The notes under the pieces: model-generated | What the model was told of the DNA's origin: nothing | Databases searched by the model: none | What the model saw: only the letters and a program-made list of their open reading frames with translations | Program-made: the position numbers and the translations under genes | NCBI GenBank assembly: GCA_902761735.1 | Contig: CACWLL010000010.1 | Location: 1-64,000, forward strand | DNA length: 64,000 bases | DNA from: an uncultured bacterium | GTDB lineage: Bacteria > Cyanobacteriota > Vampirovibrionia > Gastranaerophilales > Gastranaerophilaceae | Reading direction: 5' to 3' | In this document: in pieces, positions 47,140-57,400 of the stretch | Layout: each line of letters opens with the position of its first letter | How positions within the stretch are numbered: position 1 is the first letter of the stretch

Positions 47140-47153
47140 ATTGTGAGCACAAT
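47140..47153. promoter_or_regulatory. Inverted repeat upstream of umuC
   Basis: ATTGTG-AG-CACAAT forms a 14-base near-perfect palindrome 17 bases upstream of the umuC -35 box, in the gap between umuC and the aspS terminator. It could be an operator. It does not match the Gram-positive or cyanobacterial LexA boxes I know. Confidence 0.35.
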
Positions 47154-47199
47154 AATATTTAACACCGAAAGACTTTTTACGAAAACAAAAACTTTATAA

Positions 47200-47229
47200 A
47201 AAAGACCTCTCTTTCTTGAGAGGTCTTTT
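47200..47229 (-). terminator. aspS: Terminator of aspS
   Basis: A perfect 12-bp stem AAAAGACCTCTC / GAGAGGTCTTTT with a 6-base loop starts 10 bases after the aspS stop and is followed on the minus strand by TTTATAAAG. Confidence 0.87.
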
Positions 47230-47238
47230 GATGTTGAA

Positions 47239-49020
47239 TTATTTATTAATATTCGCTGTACTTTTAATATGTAATTCTCTGAGTTGTTTTAAAGATGCAA
47301 TACCCGGAGCATCACTCATTAAATCTTTAGCCGCAGCATTCTTAGGGAAGGCTATTACATCACGTATTGACTCAGTTCTACACAATAACGCAACTAATCT
47401 GTCTAAACCGATTGCTAAACCTGCGTGAGGAGGAGTACCATACTGAAGAGCGTTCACCATAAAGCCGAACTTTTCTTCCGCTTCTTCTTGAGTCAAACCT
47501 AAAGCCTTGAATATTTCAGATTGAACTTCTGAAGAGTGGATTCTTACAGAACCTCCGCCCAACTCTGTTCCGTTATATACGATATCATACGCAATAGATT
47601 TTACGTTTCCTAAATCTCCGGCTTTTAGTTTATCTAAATCTTCTATACACGGTGATGTAAACGGATGGTGCATCGCCATAAATCTACCTTCTTCATCACT
47701 CCATTCAAACATAGGGAAGTCAACAACCCATAAAAGATTATGTTTATTCTCATCAATTAAATTCAAAGATTTACCGAAGTGAAGTCTTAATCTGCCCATA
47801 ATATCATAAACAAGTTTCGGTTTATCGGCAACAAAGAAAATTATATCTCCTGCTTGAGCCTGAGCTCTTTCTTGAATAGCTTTTGCCTGTTCTTCCGTAA
47901 CAAATTTGAGAACAGGAGATTTTGCAGTACCGTCTTCGTTATAAATAATATTAGCCAAAGCTTTTGCACCGAATGAGACGGCAAGTTTTGTTATATCATC
48001 AATATCTTTTCTTGAATATTTAGCTCCGCCCGGAATTCTTATACCACGGACAATACCACCATTTTCAAGAGTTTTCTTAACTATATCAAAATTAGATTGA
48101 AGAATAATATCTCCGATATCGAACAACTCTAAGCCAAAACGGGTATCCGGTTTATCGGAACCAAATCTGTCCATAGCTTCTTGCCACGGCATCTGAATAA
48201 ACGGCGGTTTAACCTCAACGCCTGCAGCTTTAAATGTTTCTACAATCAAACCTTCTACGGTTTTGATAACATCCTGTTGTTCCACAAATGACATCTCGAT
48301 ATCAATTTGAGTAAATTCGGGTTGTCTGTCTGCACGCAAATCCTCATCTCTGAAGCATTTTGCAATTTGGTAATATCTTTCAATGCCCCCAACCATCAAC
48401 AATTGTTTGAAAATCTGCGGAGATTGAGGCAACGCATAGAATTTACCTTCTTGCACACGAGACGGAACAAGATAATCTCTAGCACCTTCAGGGGTAGTTT
48501 TAATAAGTATCGGAGTTTCAACTTCCAAAAACTCTTCACCGTTCAAGTATCTTCTTGCTGCTTGACAAATTTCATGACGTAATTTCAAATTTTTGAGCAT
48601 ACTTTCTCGTCTTATATCTAAATATCTGTATTTAAGTCTTACATCTTCAGATACATTTTCGTCATCAAGAACAAATGGTAAAACTTTTGAAGTAGAAAGT
48701 ATTTCGATAGTTTCCGGGTACATTTCAACTTGACCTGTCGGATATTTTTCATTATAGGTTTCTTCCGGTCTTCTTGTAATTTTACCTTTTACCGTTATTA
48801 CATATTCTGAACGAACTTTTTCCATTACTTTATGTACTTCAGGATTAATCTGAGGGTTTGTTACTATTTGAAAAAACCCGCTTCTATCTCTTAACTCTAC
48901 GAATAAAATTCCGCCCAAGTCGCGTATTGTGGATGCCCATCCGGAAAGAACAACTTCTTCACCTACGTTATTCAGATTAAGCTCTCCACAGTTATGTGAT
49001 TTCATTTTAGTTCTTATCAT
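47239..49020 (-). CDS. aspS: Aspartyl-tRNA synthetase (bacterial type)
   Basis: A 593-residue class IIb synthetase that charges tRNA-Asp (or both Asp and Asn tRNAs). It has the N-terminal OB-fold anticodon domain (VVLSGWASTIRDLGGILFVELRD), motif 2 (CFRDEDLRADRQPEFTQIDIEMSF), the GAD insertion domain of bacterial AspRS (about 290-410), and motif 3 (GLAIGLDRLVALL). The length is typical. AGGAAGAGG precedes the ATG. The gene is alone on the minus strand with its own terminator. Whether it discriminates between Asp and Asn tRNAs was not determined. Confidence 0.97.
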   Translation of the reverse strand: MIRTKMKSHNCGELNLNNVGEEVVLSGWASTIRDLGGILFVELRDRSGFFQIVTNPQINPEVHKVMEKVRSEYVITVKGKITRRPEETYNEKYPTGQVEMYPETIEILSTSKVLPFVLDDENVSEDVRLKYRYLDIRRESMLKNLKLRHEICQAARRYLNGEEFLEVETPILIKTTPEGARDYLVPSRVQEGKFYALPQSPQIFKQLLMVGGIERYYQIAKCFRDEDLRADRQPEFTQIDIEMSFVEQQDVIKTVEGLIVETFKAAGVEVKPPFIQMPWQEAMDRFGSDKPDTRFGLELFDIGDIILQSNFDIVKKTLENGGIVRGIRIPGGAKYSRKDIDDITKLAVSFGAKALANIIYNEDGTAKSPVLKFVTEEQAKAIQERAQAQAGDIIFFVADKPKLVYDIMGRLRLHFGKSLNLIDENKHNLLWVVDFPMFEWSDEEGRFMAMHHPFTSPCIEDLDKLKAGDLGNVKSIAYDIVYNGTELGGGSVRIHSSEVQSEIFKALGLTQEEAEEKFGFMVNALQYGTPPHAGLAIGLDRLVALLCRTESIRDVIAFPKNAAAKDLMSDAPGIASLKQLRELHIKSTANINK

Positions 49021-49087
49021 TTTCCTCTTCCTTAATTTTGCCTAAATGTCTGTATTTATTTTACCAAAAACATGGAAAAATCAACAG

Positions 49088-50347
49088 TTATCCGTTACCT
49101 AATATTACATAATTATGAATAGCGCATAGAGTAAAAACAAGAAGTAAAACTGAATAAACCGTCATTACTACCTTCCATACAACAGAACACTTGCTGCATT
49201 CTTCCGACTTTGATTGACATGAAAACAAAATAAAGCTTAACGGTAAAATTTGTACAAAATATCTTCCTTGCATTCCAAGAATCTGCTCGGCGCCGATAGG
49301 AGTCCACGTACAAAATATTAAAGCATGTATTGCAATAATAAAAATTGCCAATATAAGAGCCGCATAACCTCTAAAAACTTTTGTAATTTTTGGTGTCGGC
49401 AAAGCAATAAATGAAGCCATAAAAATAATAACGCCTACAATATAAGCAATCAAAGGCAGTTCAATATTACCCCAGCCGAATACTCCTATCGTACCTCGAA
49501 TATATCCGCTTGCATTTACTAAAAGAGTTTTTATAAATATTCCCCAAAATGTAATCGGACTATGTAAAAGTATATGTTTATGAGCTTCATATGCTGAAGT
49601 ATCAGCAATTGCGACAAAATTCAAAGACTGCCAAATATAATACAAAATAAACGAAAAAATCAGTGTGGTAAAAGTAATAAATATACGATTTTTTATATTT
49701 TTAAATTTTGCAAATACAAACAGAAATATCGGATAAATAACGCCTTTACAAAATGCTCCGACAGCAGAGAGTATGTATAGCAATCCGATTTTTTGCTTTT
49801 TGCAATCCGAACCTGCAAATATTAAACTAAACATATATGCAAAAAATAAAAATGAAAAAGCATTGCTTAATGAATCTGCGGAATAAGACATCCCTTCATA
49901 AATATTCATTGGCAGCAAAGAACAAAGTAAAAACTGCCACTTGAAAACCGGAGTAATATGAATGGCAAGAAAAATTAACCCTAACCACAAGAGAAAATTA
50001 AAAAATCTGCCGGCATAATACATAACTTGCGGATTTTTTACAACGCTAAAAATTTTAAGTCCTAATCCTGACGCTATATAGTTGACCGGAGAATACCCGC
50101 TTGCTCCTTGAAATTGTTCAATGTTGACTTTTGGTAAAATATGAGCATCACGCAATTTTTTATAACAATTATTGTCAGAATACGGTACATTATTATAAAA
50201 GTGCCCTTCTGAAATTTCACATGCTCTTATGGTATGGGCAACCTCATCCGGAACTAAATTTGCCGGTGTAACAAACATAATTGCTGTCCCGAATATAAAA
50301 CCTATAATTAGAAATAATATTTCAGGCAAAACTATTTTTTTTAACAT
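49088..50347 (-). CDS. DUF2142-like polytopic membrane protein
   Basis: A 419-residue integral membrane protein with about ten helices. The first extracytoplasmic loop reads NLVPDEVAHTIRACEISEGHFY, matching the PDExxH signature of DUF2142 membrane proteins, which have a GT-C-like fold and occur in surface polysaccharide clusters. GMQGRYFVQILPL near the end is a second family landmark. It overlaps the preceding GT2 gene by seven bases, so the two are coupled. A role as a membrane glycosyltransferase using a carrier-linked sugar is inferred, not shown. Confidence 0.8.
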   Translation of the reverse strand: MLKKIVLPEILFLIIGFIFGTAIMFVTPANLVPDEVAHTIRACEISEGHFYNNVPYSDNNCYKKLRDAHILPKVNIEQFQGASGYSPVNYIASGLGLKIFSVVKNPQVMYYAGRFFNFLLWLGLIFLAIHITPVFKWQFLLCSLLPMNIYEGMSYSADSLSNAFSFLFFAYMFSLIFAGSDCKKQKIGLLYILSAVGAFCKGVIYPIFLFVFAKFKNIKNRIFITFTTLIFSFILYYIWQSLNFVAIADTSAYEAHKHILLHSPITFWGIFIKTLLVNASGYIRGTIGVFGWGNIELPLIAYIVGVIIFMASFIALPTPKITKVFRGYAALILAIFIIAIHALIFCTWTPIGAEQILGMQGRYFVQILPLSFILFSCQSKSEECSKCSVVWKVVMTVYSVLLLVFTLCAIHNYVILGNG

Positions 50348-51000
50348 AATTTTCTCCGTATTATCTCAAAAAATATTTTAGCAGAATCTTTTATCGGATT
50401 AAAGTGACTGCAACGATTATTGTCGCAATAAATTGCACTTACAGGCTGCTCGATAACAGATAAATTTGATTTTTTGAGATTTAGTAAAACGGCAGTTTCG
50501 TATTCATATCCGGAGCCTTCTATATTAATTAATTCTTCTAAAAAATTTGTGGAGAACCCTCTCAAACCGGTTTGTGAATCTGAAATATTGATATTATAAA
50601 AAAACTTCAAAAATACTGATGTTATTTTATTACCTATCAGGCTGCGAATCGGAGTATTTGTATCAAAATTCCTGCAACCCAAAACAAAACTACCCTCACA
50701 TAAGCAGGCAGCTACAGCTTTAATGTCCCCGATAGAATGTTGTCCGTCTGCATCTGCAGTTATTACATATTTATATGAAGCTTGTTCGCTGATATATTTG
50801 AATGCCGTTTTTAATGCAGCTCCTTTTCCTTCATTTTTCTTATGTTCTAACAGAGTTATCCCTTCCATATTGAAATCAAATGTATTTGTGCTGCCGTCAT
50901 TAACCACAATAATATCATAACCTTGTAAATCATTAATCAATTTTGTCAGGTTACCATCAGGGTTATATGCAGGTATTACTATGCAAAAATCTTTTTTCAA
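50341..51000 (-). CDS. Family 2 glycosyltransferase (DPM1-like, soluble)
   Basis: A 219-residue GT2 enzyme consisting of one GT-A domain: FCIVIPAYNPDG, IIVVNDGST, EGKGAALKTAFKY, VITADADGQH (the metal-binding DxD) and SDSQTGLRGFS. This pattern is that of dolichyl/undecaprenyl-phosphate mannose or glucose synthases without membrane helices. The start is TTG with GAGGG upstream. It overlaps the DUF2142 gene by seven bases, so a carrier-sugar synthase coupled to a membrane transferase is likely. Confidence 0.9.
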   Translation of the reverse strand: MKKDFCIVIPAYNPDGNLTKLINDLQGYDIIVVNDGSTNTFDFNMEGITLLEHKKNEGKGAALKTAFKYISEQASYKYVITADADGQHSIGDIKAVAACLCEGSFVLGCRNFDTNTPIRSLIGNKITSVFLKFFYNINISDSQTGLRGFSTNFLEELINIEGSGYEYETAVLLNLKKSNLSVIEQPVSAIYCDNNRCSHFNPIKDSAKIFFEIIRRKLC

Positions 51001-51041
51001 TTAATCCCTCGCAACTTTTATGATATTATATCACAAAAATA

Positions 51042-51064
51042 AACCCGAGAGGCATTCTCGGGTT
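51042..51064 (-). terminator. Terminator after the 51073 gene
   Basis: A 9-bp perfect stem AACCCGAGA / TCTCGGGTT with a 5-base loop, followed on the minus strand by TATTTTTG. It lies nine bases beyond the stop of the upstream minus-strand gene. Confidence 0.8.
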
Positions 51065-51072
51065 ATTATCTA

Positions 51073-52080
51073 CTAATATTTTATTCTTCTATACCATCTT
51101 GAAAATTTATTTCCTTCATCTATCTTGGAATTTATATCTTTTAATTTTCTTGAACCGTCTGAGCCGGTAGTATACAAATATTCGTGAATAGCTTTTTTGC
51201 CTTCTTTATCAACTACAACAACTCTGTCAGGCTTGCCATCAAAACCGAGTTCGGTTATTTTTATCGTTGCGTCAGGAGATTTTGTTTTGACGGTCTTTAC
51301 TTTGCCCGATTTGTTATAATTAACTTTTGTAGAAGTTAAAGACGGTTCATTTGTATCAGGATTATCGTACTTTTTAGAATTTATGGTTTTACTCTTTTTC
51401 CCGAAGAAACTGTTTTCCGTTGTTTTGCTTTTTTGATATAAAGTATCGGTAGCTTCCTGAAAGTCCTTATCAATAACGCATCCGCCCTTATATTTTTCAT
51501 AACCGATAATATTTCCGGAAGCATCTTTTTCAATTATAGTTTTCATCACCGGCATACCATCATTTTTGCCGAACAAAATAACTTCCTGCTTTCCGTCAGC
51601 TCTGACACCTGACAGGCTTATATACTTTTTACCTTTTCTAACTATATATTCTCGGACTTCACCGTCTTCATATTCTGTTTTAAATATAATATTTTTGCCA
51701 TCTTTTGGATTTGTAAATTCACAAGATTTAATCTTACCGTCTTTACCTAAATAATCAGTCATTTTTCCTTGCATAGATTTTTGAAGGTTTTTGAATGAAG
51801 GGGTTCCGCCTACCCATTTTTGAACATGCTTACCGAAGGCTCCTTGTCTTCCAGCAAGTAAGACTCCTGCCGCGCCGATTAAGGATACTGCAAATATGAC
51901 AAAGGCTGAACTTCCCGGCTTTTGCGGAGGCATATTTTGATATGTAAAATTATCCGCTTTTTGGTCCGGTATTTGTTCTGCCGATGGAGTATTTTTTAGT
52001 ATTTCCTCGACACTTGGAGCTGTTTGCCCCTGAGTATGATTTGCTAACAAACTCTGACCGAATGCAGGAATTCTTGTCAT
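51073..52080 (-). CDS. Membrane-anchored protein of unknown function
   Basis: A 335-residue protein with no recognised family. The ATG at 52080 has AAAGG eight bases upstream; an earlier in-frame start at 52104 is less likely. Residues 1-55 are polar and Gln/Pro-rich, a single membrane helix lies at about 58-78 (AFVIFAVSLIGAAGVLLAG), and the rest is beta-rich with short repeats of polar-turn type such as GKDGKIKSCEF, YEDGEVREY, DASGNIIGYEKY and NKSGKVKTVK, similar to the turn-rich repeats of secreted bacterial proteins. It ends in a basic WYRRIKY. The late position of the helix suggests a type II-like anchor rather than a cleaved signal. Confidence 0.7.
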   Translation of the reverse strand: MTRIPAFGQSLLANHTQGQTAPSVEEILKNTPSAEQIPDQKADNFTYQNMPPQKPGSSAFVIFAVSLIGAAGVLLAGRQGAFGKHVQKWVGGTPSFKNLQKSMQGKMTDYLGKDGKIKSCEFTNPKDGKNIIFKTEYEDGEVREYIVRKGKKYISLSGVRADGKQEVILFGKNDGMPVMKTIIEKDASGNIIGYEKYKGGCVIDKDFQEATDTLYQKSKTTENSFFGKKSKTINSKKYDNPDTNEPSLTSTKVNYNKSGKVKTVKTKSPDATIKITELGFDGKPDRVVVVDKEGKKAIHEYLYTTGSDGSRKLKDINSKIDEGNKFSRWYRRIKY

Positions 52081-52195
52081 ATTTATAACCTTTCTTTTAA
52101 ACACACATCATACACATGTAAAAACAATGCATCATAAGAATTGCCTTTCCCAAAAAGGTTTGTTTAAAATTTTTACAAAACTTAAAATACAAAGA

Positions 52196-52612
52196 CTAAT
52201 AACCAACCATTGGCATAAATTGTTGTTGTGACAAATCGTTAGGATCATAAAACTTAGGAAACGTATCATAACTCATCGGAGCGTTATCAATTTTTACGTT
52301 TGAGTTGTCATAATTAGCCTCAGGATTAATTTTTTTTATGACTTTCTTACTTGTATTAACATTTGACGTATCTAACCAAATTTCATCATCATCAGCATCT
52401 TTGGCGGTTTCCGTCGGCGCCATCTTAGCAGCTTTTCTTTGCTCTCTGCGCTGCTTAATCTGTTTTCTGTCGGGTAAACTATATTGAAATCTTGCATCAT
52501 TAGGCCTTGCAAAACTTTTTACAGATTCGACGGCCGGCACTTCTGTTTCCGCAACAGCAGCCATCGGCAGAACTAACATTGATAACATCGCTACAACTAA
52601 GCCTTTTTTCAT
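52196..52612 (-). CDS. Small exported protein of unknown function
   Basis: A 138-residue protein with signal peptide MKKGLVVAMLSMLVLPMAAV and cleavage after VAE at about 21. The mature part is hydrophilic, with a basic cluster (KQIKQRREQRKAAKMA) followed by an acidic one (AKDADDDEIWLD) and a Pro/Asn/Gln-rich, probably disordered end. No family was recognised. It has one of the best promoters in the window and an adjacent palindrome shared with the divergent lemA gene, so it is probably well expressed and regulated. Confidence 0.75.
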   Translation of the reverse strand: MKKGLVVAMLSMLVLPMAAVAETEVPAVESVKSFARPNDARFQYSLPDRKQIKQRREQRKAAKMAPTETAKDADDDEIWLDTSNVNTSKKVIKKINPEANYDNSNVKIDNAPMSYDTFPKFYDPNDLSQQQFMPMVGY

Positions 52613-52649
52613 GTTTTATACCCCTTTAAAACCTTAATACCCTACGAAA

Positions 52650-52678
52650 ATGTTATCACAGATTTTTTTTAGTGTCAA
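52650..52678 (-). promoter_or_regulatory. Consensus sigma70 promoter of the 52196 gene
   Basis: On the minus strand a perfect TTGACA (52673-52678), a 17-base spacer and TAACAT (52650-52655), 37 bases upstream of the ATG. Confidence 0.75.
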
Positions 52679-52688
52679 AGATTTTATA

Positions 52689-52704
52689 CACCATATATAT
52701 GGTG
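52689..52704. promoter_or_regulatory. Perfect 16-bp palindrome, candidate operator
   Basis: CACCATATATATGGTG is identical to its reverse complement. It lies 10 bases upstream of the -35 box of the exported-protein gene and 70 bases upstream of the divergent lemA ATG, where a repressor or activator dimer could control both. Confidence 0.5.
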
Positions 52705-52774
52705 AAGAAATCACAAAAATATTATAGCATTATCATATTAACGTAATTACAATATTTACAAAGAAAGGATTTAT

Positions 52775-53380
52775 ATGGAAAAACAATTTATTTCTGTAAT
52801 ACCGGTAAGCATGTGGATTCCAATAATTATTATTGCACTCATTTTAATCGGATTATACATGATATACGTCGGCTTAATTAACAAAAAAAATACGGCTAAA
52901 GAAGCCTTTTCCGGAATTGATGTTCAGCTGAAAAAACGTTATGACTTAATACCGAATATTCTTTTTATTGCAAATAAATTTATGGAGCACGAAAGAGAAT
53001 TATTAACCGGAATTACAGAATTGAGAGCACAAGCGGCAAAACTTCCTGCAGACTTGAATAAGGTTCAGGAAAAAATTGATTTAGATAACAAAATCAGCGG
53101 TATGATGGGGCAATTAATGGTTTCCGTAGAAAATTATCCGCAATTAAAATCCGACCAAACAATGTTGCAAGCTATGCAAACATATAATGAGCAAGAAGAA
53201 CATATTGCTGCTGCCAGAAGATTTTACAATTCTGCAGTTAAAGAATTAAATAATGCGGTTGAAATTTTCCCAAGTTCTCTAGTTGCGGTTCTGGTTAATG
53301 TCAAAGGATTACCTTTCTTTGAAGCAACCGAAACAGAACGTCAGGGAATAAATGCCGCAGATTATTTTACAAAACACTAA
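52775..53380 (+). CDS. lemA: LemA-family protein
   Basis: A 201-residue LemA protein: one N-terminal membrane helix (about 14-32, MWIPIIIIALILIGLYMIYV) and a cytoplasm- or periplasm-facing four-helix bundle with the family phrases VQLKKRYDLIPNI, LMVSVENYPQLKSDQTML and ARRFYNSAVKELNNAVE, ending FEATETERQ. The length is typical. The cellular role of LemA is not settled; it is often found with TPM-domain or HtpX-type membrane genes, none of which is adjacent here. AAAGGA precedes the ATG. Confidence 0.94.
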   Translation: MEKQFISVIPVSMWIPIIIIALILIGLYMIYVGLINKKNTAKEAFSGIDVQLKKRYDLIPNILFIANKFMEHERELLTGITELRAQAAKLPADLNKVQEKIDLDNKISGMMGQLMVSVENYPQLKSDQTMLQAMQTYNEQEEHIAAARRFYNSAVKELNNAVEIFPSSLVAVLVNVKGLPFFEATETERQGINAADYFTKH

Positions 53381-53398
53381 CCAGTATTTTTATAAAAG

Positions 53399-53434
53399 GA
53401 GATGCCTTGTTTTTACAAAGCATCTCTTTTTTTA
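53399..53434. terminator. Bidirectional terminator between lemA and the WYL gene
   Basis: A 12-bp stem (GAGATGCCTTGT / ACAAAGCATCTC, one mismatch) with a TTTT loop is followed by eight T on the plus strand. It separates lemA from the convergent WYL gene, whose stop is inside the T-run. Confidence 0.8.
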
Positions 53435-54409
53435 TTTTTCATAATTCTTTAAATTGTTTTTTAGTCTTTTTATATATTCATTTTGCAAACTTTTTGGACT
53501 TAAAATTTTACAACCCTCACCCCACTTGAACACATGCCATAAAATTTCCCAGCTGCCGCTTGCTTTAAATGTAACAGTAACCGTTCCGTCCTTTTCTTCT
53601 TTTGTTTTTTGCGTAGGGTGAAAGTTATAATTTTTGGCTTCTTCTGCCAGTTCCTTTGAAAATGATAATTTTACATTCAAAATTTCACCCTGATATATAC
53701 CAAATGAACGGTTTGTATAATCCTGCAAACTGAAATCACCTTTATCAAAATCCTGATTCGTTAATTCTAAATTTTCAAATTTATGGAGAAAATAGTTATA
53801 AATTCCATCACCCTTTTCTTTTTCACGAGCCGCCAAATATAATTTTTCACCATAAATAATACCTAAAGGCTCAATAACACGTTTTTTGTTATGATAAATC
53901 CCTCTAACGCATTTTGATTCTCTAAGAGCCCTTCTGATTATATCAATATGATTAAGATTTACCTTATACTGCGGCATTTGCCGTATTGCATATCCTTCTG
54001 TCTGCATAATAAGTTCTATATTATTTTCAATGGAATTAAGATTTTTGGAATGAAAACTTTTTAATTTTCTGACAGTTTCGCCAAGTTCTTTTTTTAATTC
54101 TTTATTGGATGTTCTCCTTATAAGTTGCTCAATATTTGCAATTTCTTTTGGAGAGAACTGTAAAAGATGGCGAATTGAATAATCTGACGTAAACCCCCAA
54201 TGTTTATAATCATCTTCCGGTACATATATTTCATCGACGTTAGAAAAAATATTCAATACACTGTCACGCATTCTCTCCGCAGTTCTGCGAGATACGTTAT
54301 ATTCTTTCATAATATCATTAATCGTAATTCCGTTAGGCTTGGAATTCATAAGCGTAACCAACTCAATAATATCCGACACTCTTGAATATCTCGGTTTATC
54401 TTCTTTCAT
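53432..54409 (-). CDS. WYL-domain transcriptional regulator
   Basis: A 325-residue regulator. Residues about 8-65 form an HTH_11-type winged helix (ITINDIMKEYNVSRRTAERMRDSVL). A WYL domain follows (about 145-225) with RGIYHNKKRVIEPLGIIYGEKLYLAAREK (KLYLAA in place of the WYL tripeptide), then a WCX-type C-terminal domain. WYL regulators sense ligands, often nucleic-acid or nucleotide signals, and frequently control defence or DNA-damage genes. AGGGAG precedes the ATG. The gene lies 64 bases downstream of the giant 1346-codon gene on the same strand, so it may be its co-transcribed regulator. Confidence 0.88.
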   Translation of the reverse strand: MKEDKPRYSRVSDIIELVTLMNSKPNGITINDIMKEYNVSRRTAERMRDSVLNIFSNVDEIYVPEDDYKHWGFTSDYSIRHLLQFSPKEIANIEQLIRRTSNKELKKELGETVRKLKSFHSKNLNSIENNIELIMQTEGYAIRQMPQYKVNLNHIDIIRRALRESKCVRGIYHNKKRVIEPLGIIYGEKLYLAAREKEKGDGIYNYFLHKFENLELTNQDFDKGDFSLQDYTNRSFGIYQGEILNVKLSFSKELAEEAKNYNFHPTQKTKEEKDGTVTVTFKASGSWEILWHVFKWGEGCKILSPKSLQNEYIKRLKNNLKNYEK

Positions 54410-54473
54410 ATAAGTACTCCCTCTTAATCTTTTTTAAATTCTAACATTTTATTATTGATATGTCCATATTTGA

Positions 54474-57400
54474 CTAATTGGGAGCAGAAGTTGCTTTTCT
54501 GATTTTAAACAATGAAACTTCTTCACCATTATAAGGATAACATATTACATGTCCATCGGCGTCAAAATCAAGATATACGTCATCATTACCGGAATCTCCA
54601 AGAATTTTCATTTCGGCTTCCGCAACAACAGGATAAATTGACATATCAACTTTATGTCGGTTGGGACCTGCATATATACCCATATCCGGTCTGCCAATTT
54701 CTTCACAAATTTTTGCAGCATAACTTATTATTGCATCACGTATTTTGCTATTATTTTGGTAATCGGTTTTAAGTTCTATATTATCCAAGACCAAAGCTAA
54801 CTCACCGTTCACCTCGGCAATGTACATCATTGTATTCCCTATAAACTTATCGCCGTCCAATACTTCTATTGCCCCTATACATTTATTTTTAATATAATTC
54901 GGGGCTGTCCACTCATTAAAATTACTGCCTAATGCCGTACAACATTGTGCATCATTGCCTAAGCCAATTGCTTTTTTAATATCATACATATTTGTTTTTT
55001 GAACTTTTATGTATGCAGATTGAGTTCCTTTGATATTTTTGGCAATTTCTACTTCCGCAGGCCTCCTTCTTACCAAATGATCATATAAGGTTTCTTTTGC
55101 ACAGTTAACAGAATTATCTTCATCTGCGGTTGTCCAATATTCACTTGAATTAATCTCATCTTTTACAGCCTTAACTATTTTAGGCATATCATCAAATGCG
55201 ATGGGAGATTCTCCATTGTAGAGTTTTAAATATTTCTTATTACCTACATTAAATCCGTCTTGATCATATTCAGGTATTTGAACTTTTTTCAAAGATATCC
55301 CTACGGATGCCAGAGCTTTTAATATTCTTTTTTTTGCCGAAACAGATATGCTGTTAAATAATTTATCGTTCAAATCTTCTTCTATATTTTTAATCGCAGC
55401 CACTTTAGCTTCTTCTGCACTCAAAAGAAGAGGGACAGAAATATATGATTCAGGATTGAATTTTGTCCATTTTTCATAGTCAATTCCTTTTTCAGCATAA
55501 ATTCTTTTTGTTTCAACATTTTGTGGAATACGAGTATCAATTATTGTTTCAATATTTTCATCCTGATATTTTGCAATTATATTAACTAAATTACTAAAAT
55601 TATCAAAGAAATCCTCATCGGAGGATAATACCTGAGATAAATACTTGCAATTAATCAAGTCCAGTTTATCCGTCAAATCTTTACTATACGGAGTATCTAT
55701 ATCAAGTTGTTTGTATATTTCCTTGTTAACAGCTTCTTTCCACTTTTCTTCGTTTTCAGAGGTGTCGTCTTGAATCAAATCAATAAATGATGCTAATTTT
55801 TTATTTTCTATTTCAGGCGCTGCACATTCTTCGTCCCAAAGAGCTATAAGAACTCGTATCTTAGTAATTACATCTTGCGGTTCCATTTTAATTTTATTAT
55901 CTTCAACAAATTTTTTCATAGCACGGTTTTTTGAACTGACCTGTTTCATTAGGTGCATAATCCTTGATGAATTTGCAGAATTATAGTAAATTTTTTGTGC
56001 ATCATATTTTAGTGTTTTTATCCTGCTTTGAATTTCTTTTTGGGCTTTTAAATCAGATGTTTTTAACTTTTCTTTTAATTCAGATATTTCCTTATCAATT
56101 TCATATTTTTTTAGTTTATCTTCCTCGCTTATAAGACTATTAATCTTATTTTTGAGCATATAAACATCTTTTTGCATTTCAATATATTCTTCACTGCTTT
56201 CAGGATTGAGTTTTTTCTTTAAATTTTCGAGATTCTCTTTTGATAACAGTTGAAATAGTGAATACGAGTACGAACAAAAATCCTCAAAAGAATATATGGA
56301 AGGAGAAAATGCAGCTTCAAGATTACCTTTTCCTATCACATTTAAGGTTTCAATAGTTTCAGGTTTTAAAAATACTGACATAATATCATTATCGGTAATT
56401 TCTCCATCTCCTACCCTTAAAATATTTCTGTTTGCAAAAGCATCTTTAATTAATTGAGAATATTGATTATAAATCTTGGGATTACCGGTTGCCACATAGT
56501 TGTACAACAGGCATTCATCATTAATATTTTTCGGATTATTTCCGCTTAACAAAATCCAATCCCACATTGCAGGATGGTATGATTTCAATTCCGGGTGTTT
56601 TTTATACACACCCAGTTTTATTAAACTTATTATATGGTCATAATCCACGTCTTTTTTTGAAATTTTAAACTTTGCATAATCAATCAAAAATTCTTTCAGC
56701 TTGTGACGGCTGTTTTCATCATCCGAGTCCGCATATTCACGATAATCGTCCAAATTAAAATCATTATACTCTGACAATGCGCCCTCTATCTTTTCAAATT
56801 CGATATCGCATATTGTTTTTTGAATATCAATAATGTCTTGCACATTTATGTTTGCATTGTATAATTTTTGGACAACATTTAAGTTTTGTGCCGTGATAAG
56901 GCTTACTATGCTTTGAACATCTCCGGCAGGAATTTTGTTTTCAGAAATTAATTTTCCGGTAAATTTTAAAATATCATAGTTATAACCGGTATTTTTTAAA
57001 ATATCAATAATTAAATCCTCAGGAAATTTTTTATTATTCAAAATTTCTTTAATTGTTTTTATTTTTTCTCCGGTTAATACGCTGTTTGTAAGACCACCTT
57101 CTTTAGTATAGCGATACATATCATTTACTAAATCACAAATTTGCAAAGGATTATAACGCTTGGTTTCATACATAGCCTTTACGAGTTGAGTATAATTGTT
57201 ATCATGGCAAACTTTTGCAACATCAATAATATTTTGAGTGTTAAATCGTTTATCATAATACATTCTGCTAATAAACTTTGCGTTATAGTTGTCTAAATCA
57301 ACATAAGTCATATCTATGAGCGGGATATTATATGTGTTACACAATTTAAGCGTATTTGGAGATTTTTGTACAAAACTGTTTATTGTTTTAAGAATGGTTT

